From positions 186,001-250,000 of the forward strand of contig NZ_CP043488.1 of the NCBI RefSeq assembly GCF_008330945.1: DNA of 64,000 nt, written 5' to 3'. The first letter of the stretch is position 1; each line of letters starts with the position of its first letter. Positions 63,246 through 64,000 of the stretch are shown piece after piece. The position numbers and the translations under genes were made by a program. The DNA is from Labrys sp. KNU-23. GTDB taxonomy: Bacteria; Pseudomonadota; Alphaproteobacteria; Rhizobiales; Labraceae. The notes under the pieces were generated by a model. The model was not told the DNA's origin. It ran no database searches and was given only the letters and a program-made list of their open reading frames with translations.

Positions 63246-64000
63246 ATGAAAGGTTGGTCGATGGGTAGCCTCCTGCGAAATCAGAAGGTGCGTAACGCAC
63301 TGTTGCAACTCCTGTTTGTCGGCTCCCTTGCCGTTGTCGTCGTTGCCGGCATACTGACGGCTTGGCAGAATCTGAATGCGCAAGGTCTGTCTTTCGGCTT
63401 CGATTTTCTGTTCCGGTCGACGGGTTGGGACCTCAATTTCTCGCTGCTTCCGGTGACGGCGAGCGATCCCTATTGGTGGTATTTCCTGTGCGGCATTCTG
63501 AACACTCTGTTCCTCGGTGTCAGCGGCCTGATCCTGGCGACCATCGTCGGTGGGATCGTCGGCTTCGCCCGCACTTCTTCGAACGAAACCGCTCAACTTC
63601 TCGGCCGCACCTACGTTGATATATTCCGCAATATCCCTCTGATTTTGCAGGTCTTTTTCTGGTATGCGATCATTACCCACCTGCCGGTACCGAGAAATGC
63701 CTATCAGGCGGGCGGCGTCTTCCTGACCAGCCGAGGCCTCTATGTCCCGATACCCAATGTCGGCGGCCCGTTCGTCGTGGCGATTGTCCTGGCATTGGTG
63801 GCGGCGCTTGTGCTGCCGATCTGGATAGGACGAACGAGATATCTTCGTCGTCCCCAGGGGGCCCGGCTCGATCTCCAATGGGGGGCGGTGGGCGTTGCCC
63901 TTCTCTGCGTTCTTGCGCTGTTGATCCTTGGCCGGCCGGTTGATGGGCCATTGTTCGATATTCCTGCCCTGCAGGGCCTGAACCTGCGTGGCGGGCTGAG
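63246..64000 (+). CDS. aapQ: General L-amino-acid ABC permease (AapQ-like), truncated by window end
   Basis: The open frame runs from ATG 63246 (or ATG 63261) to the window edge without a stop, about 251 codons. It shows SLLRNQKVRNALLQLLFVGS, GFDFLFRSTGWDLNFSLLPV, WYFLCGILNTLFLGVSGLIL and RTYVDIFRNIPLILQVFFWY, the permease loop typical of AapQ/BztB. Several membrane segments follow. The order aapJ-aapQ predicts aapM and aapP just beyond the window. Confidence 0.88.
   Translation, partial: MKGWSMGSLLRNQKVRNALLQLLFVGSLAVVVVAGILTAWQNLNAQGLSFGFDFLFRSTGWDLNFSLLPVTASDPYWWYFLCGILNTLFLGVSGLILATIVGGIVGFARTSSNETAQLLGRTYVDIFRNIPLILQVFFWYAIITHLPVPRNAYQAGGVFLTSRGLYVPIPNVGGPFVVAIVLALVAALVLPIWIGRTRYLRRPQGARLDLQWGAVGVALLCVLALLILGRPVDGPLFDIPALQGLNLRGGL

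Overview
The window is GC-rich and gene-dense, with operons full of ATGA start/stop overlaps. It looks like chromosomal or megaplasmid DNA of an alphaproteobacterium, most likely a soil or plant-associated member of the Hyphomicrobiales (Rhizobiales). Reasons are the many ABC importers, the LLM-class flavin monooxygenase clusters, Aap-type amino-acid uptake, GcvA-type LysR regulators and a rhizobial-style palindromic intergenic repeat at 58321-58435. The genus cannot be read from the sequence. I see no rRNA, tRNA or CRISPR array.

Layout. (1) 1-6233: a CUT1 sugar-type ABC importer (end of a binding protein, two permeases, MalK-like ATPase) followed by two GMC flavoprotein oxidoreductases. (2) 6646-32081: a large uptake-and-oxidation island with six NtaA/SnaA/DszA-family flavin monooxygenases, two ribose-type importers, one dipeptide-type importer, two paralogous Tat-exported binding proteins, a CxxC CMD/AhpD-like protein and an FAD/NAD(P)-binding protein. 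No flavin reductase partner is encoded here. Desulfurisation or oxidation of an imported organic S/N compound is the natural reading, but the substrate is unknown. (3) 32076-33092 and 36859-39640: eroded DNA. It holds a dead cold-shock gene, a transposase stub, a frameshifted LprI-like gene, LysR and VgrG fragments and a perfect 26-bp inverted repeat. Small stress or efflux modules sit among them (LysR/MFS/cyclophilin-like/alcohol dehydrogenase; HxlR/SnoaL/SDR).

(4) 39713-48962: the most interesting block. A LysR regulator with a palindrome at its own start is divergent from dgdA (2,2-dialkylglycine decarboxylase). dgdA leads a tightly packed run of a B12-binding subunit, a MeaB-type G protein, a mutase large subunit, an enoyl-CoA hydratase and an acyl-CoA ligase, followed by a Liv-type binding protein. 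The mutase carries Val90/Asp117/Gln208, closely matching the 2-hydroxyisobutyryl-CoA mutase signature (Ile90/Asp117/Gln208). The operon therefore appears built for C4 acids with a fully substituted alpha carbon: 2-aminoisobutyrate and 2-hydroxyisobutyrate, or relatives.

(5) 48998-51163: fused IS remnants and a mandelate-racemase-family pseudogene. (6) 51542-64000: two divergent catabolic operons sharing a palindromic operator-like site at 55347-55367. The leftward one encodes an HpcH/HpaI aldolase, an FAD amine/amino-acid dehydrogenase and EtfBA. The rightward one encodes a GarR-like reductase, an AroE-like dehydrogenase, an SDR and RidA. A GntR/FCD regulator, two more SDRs, a LysR regulator and the start of an Aap-type amino-acid importer follow. 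The set suggests uptake and oxidation of an amino compound through an imine and a hydroxy-acid intermediate.
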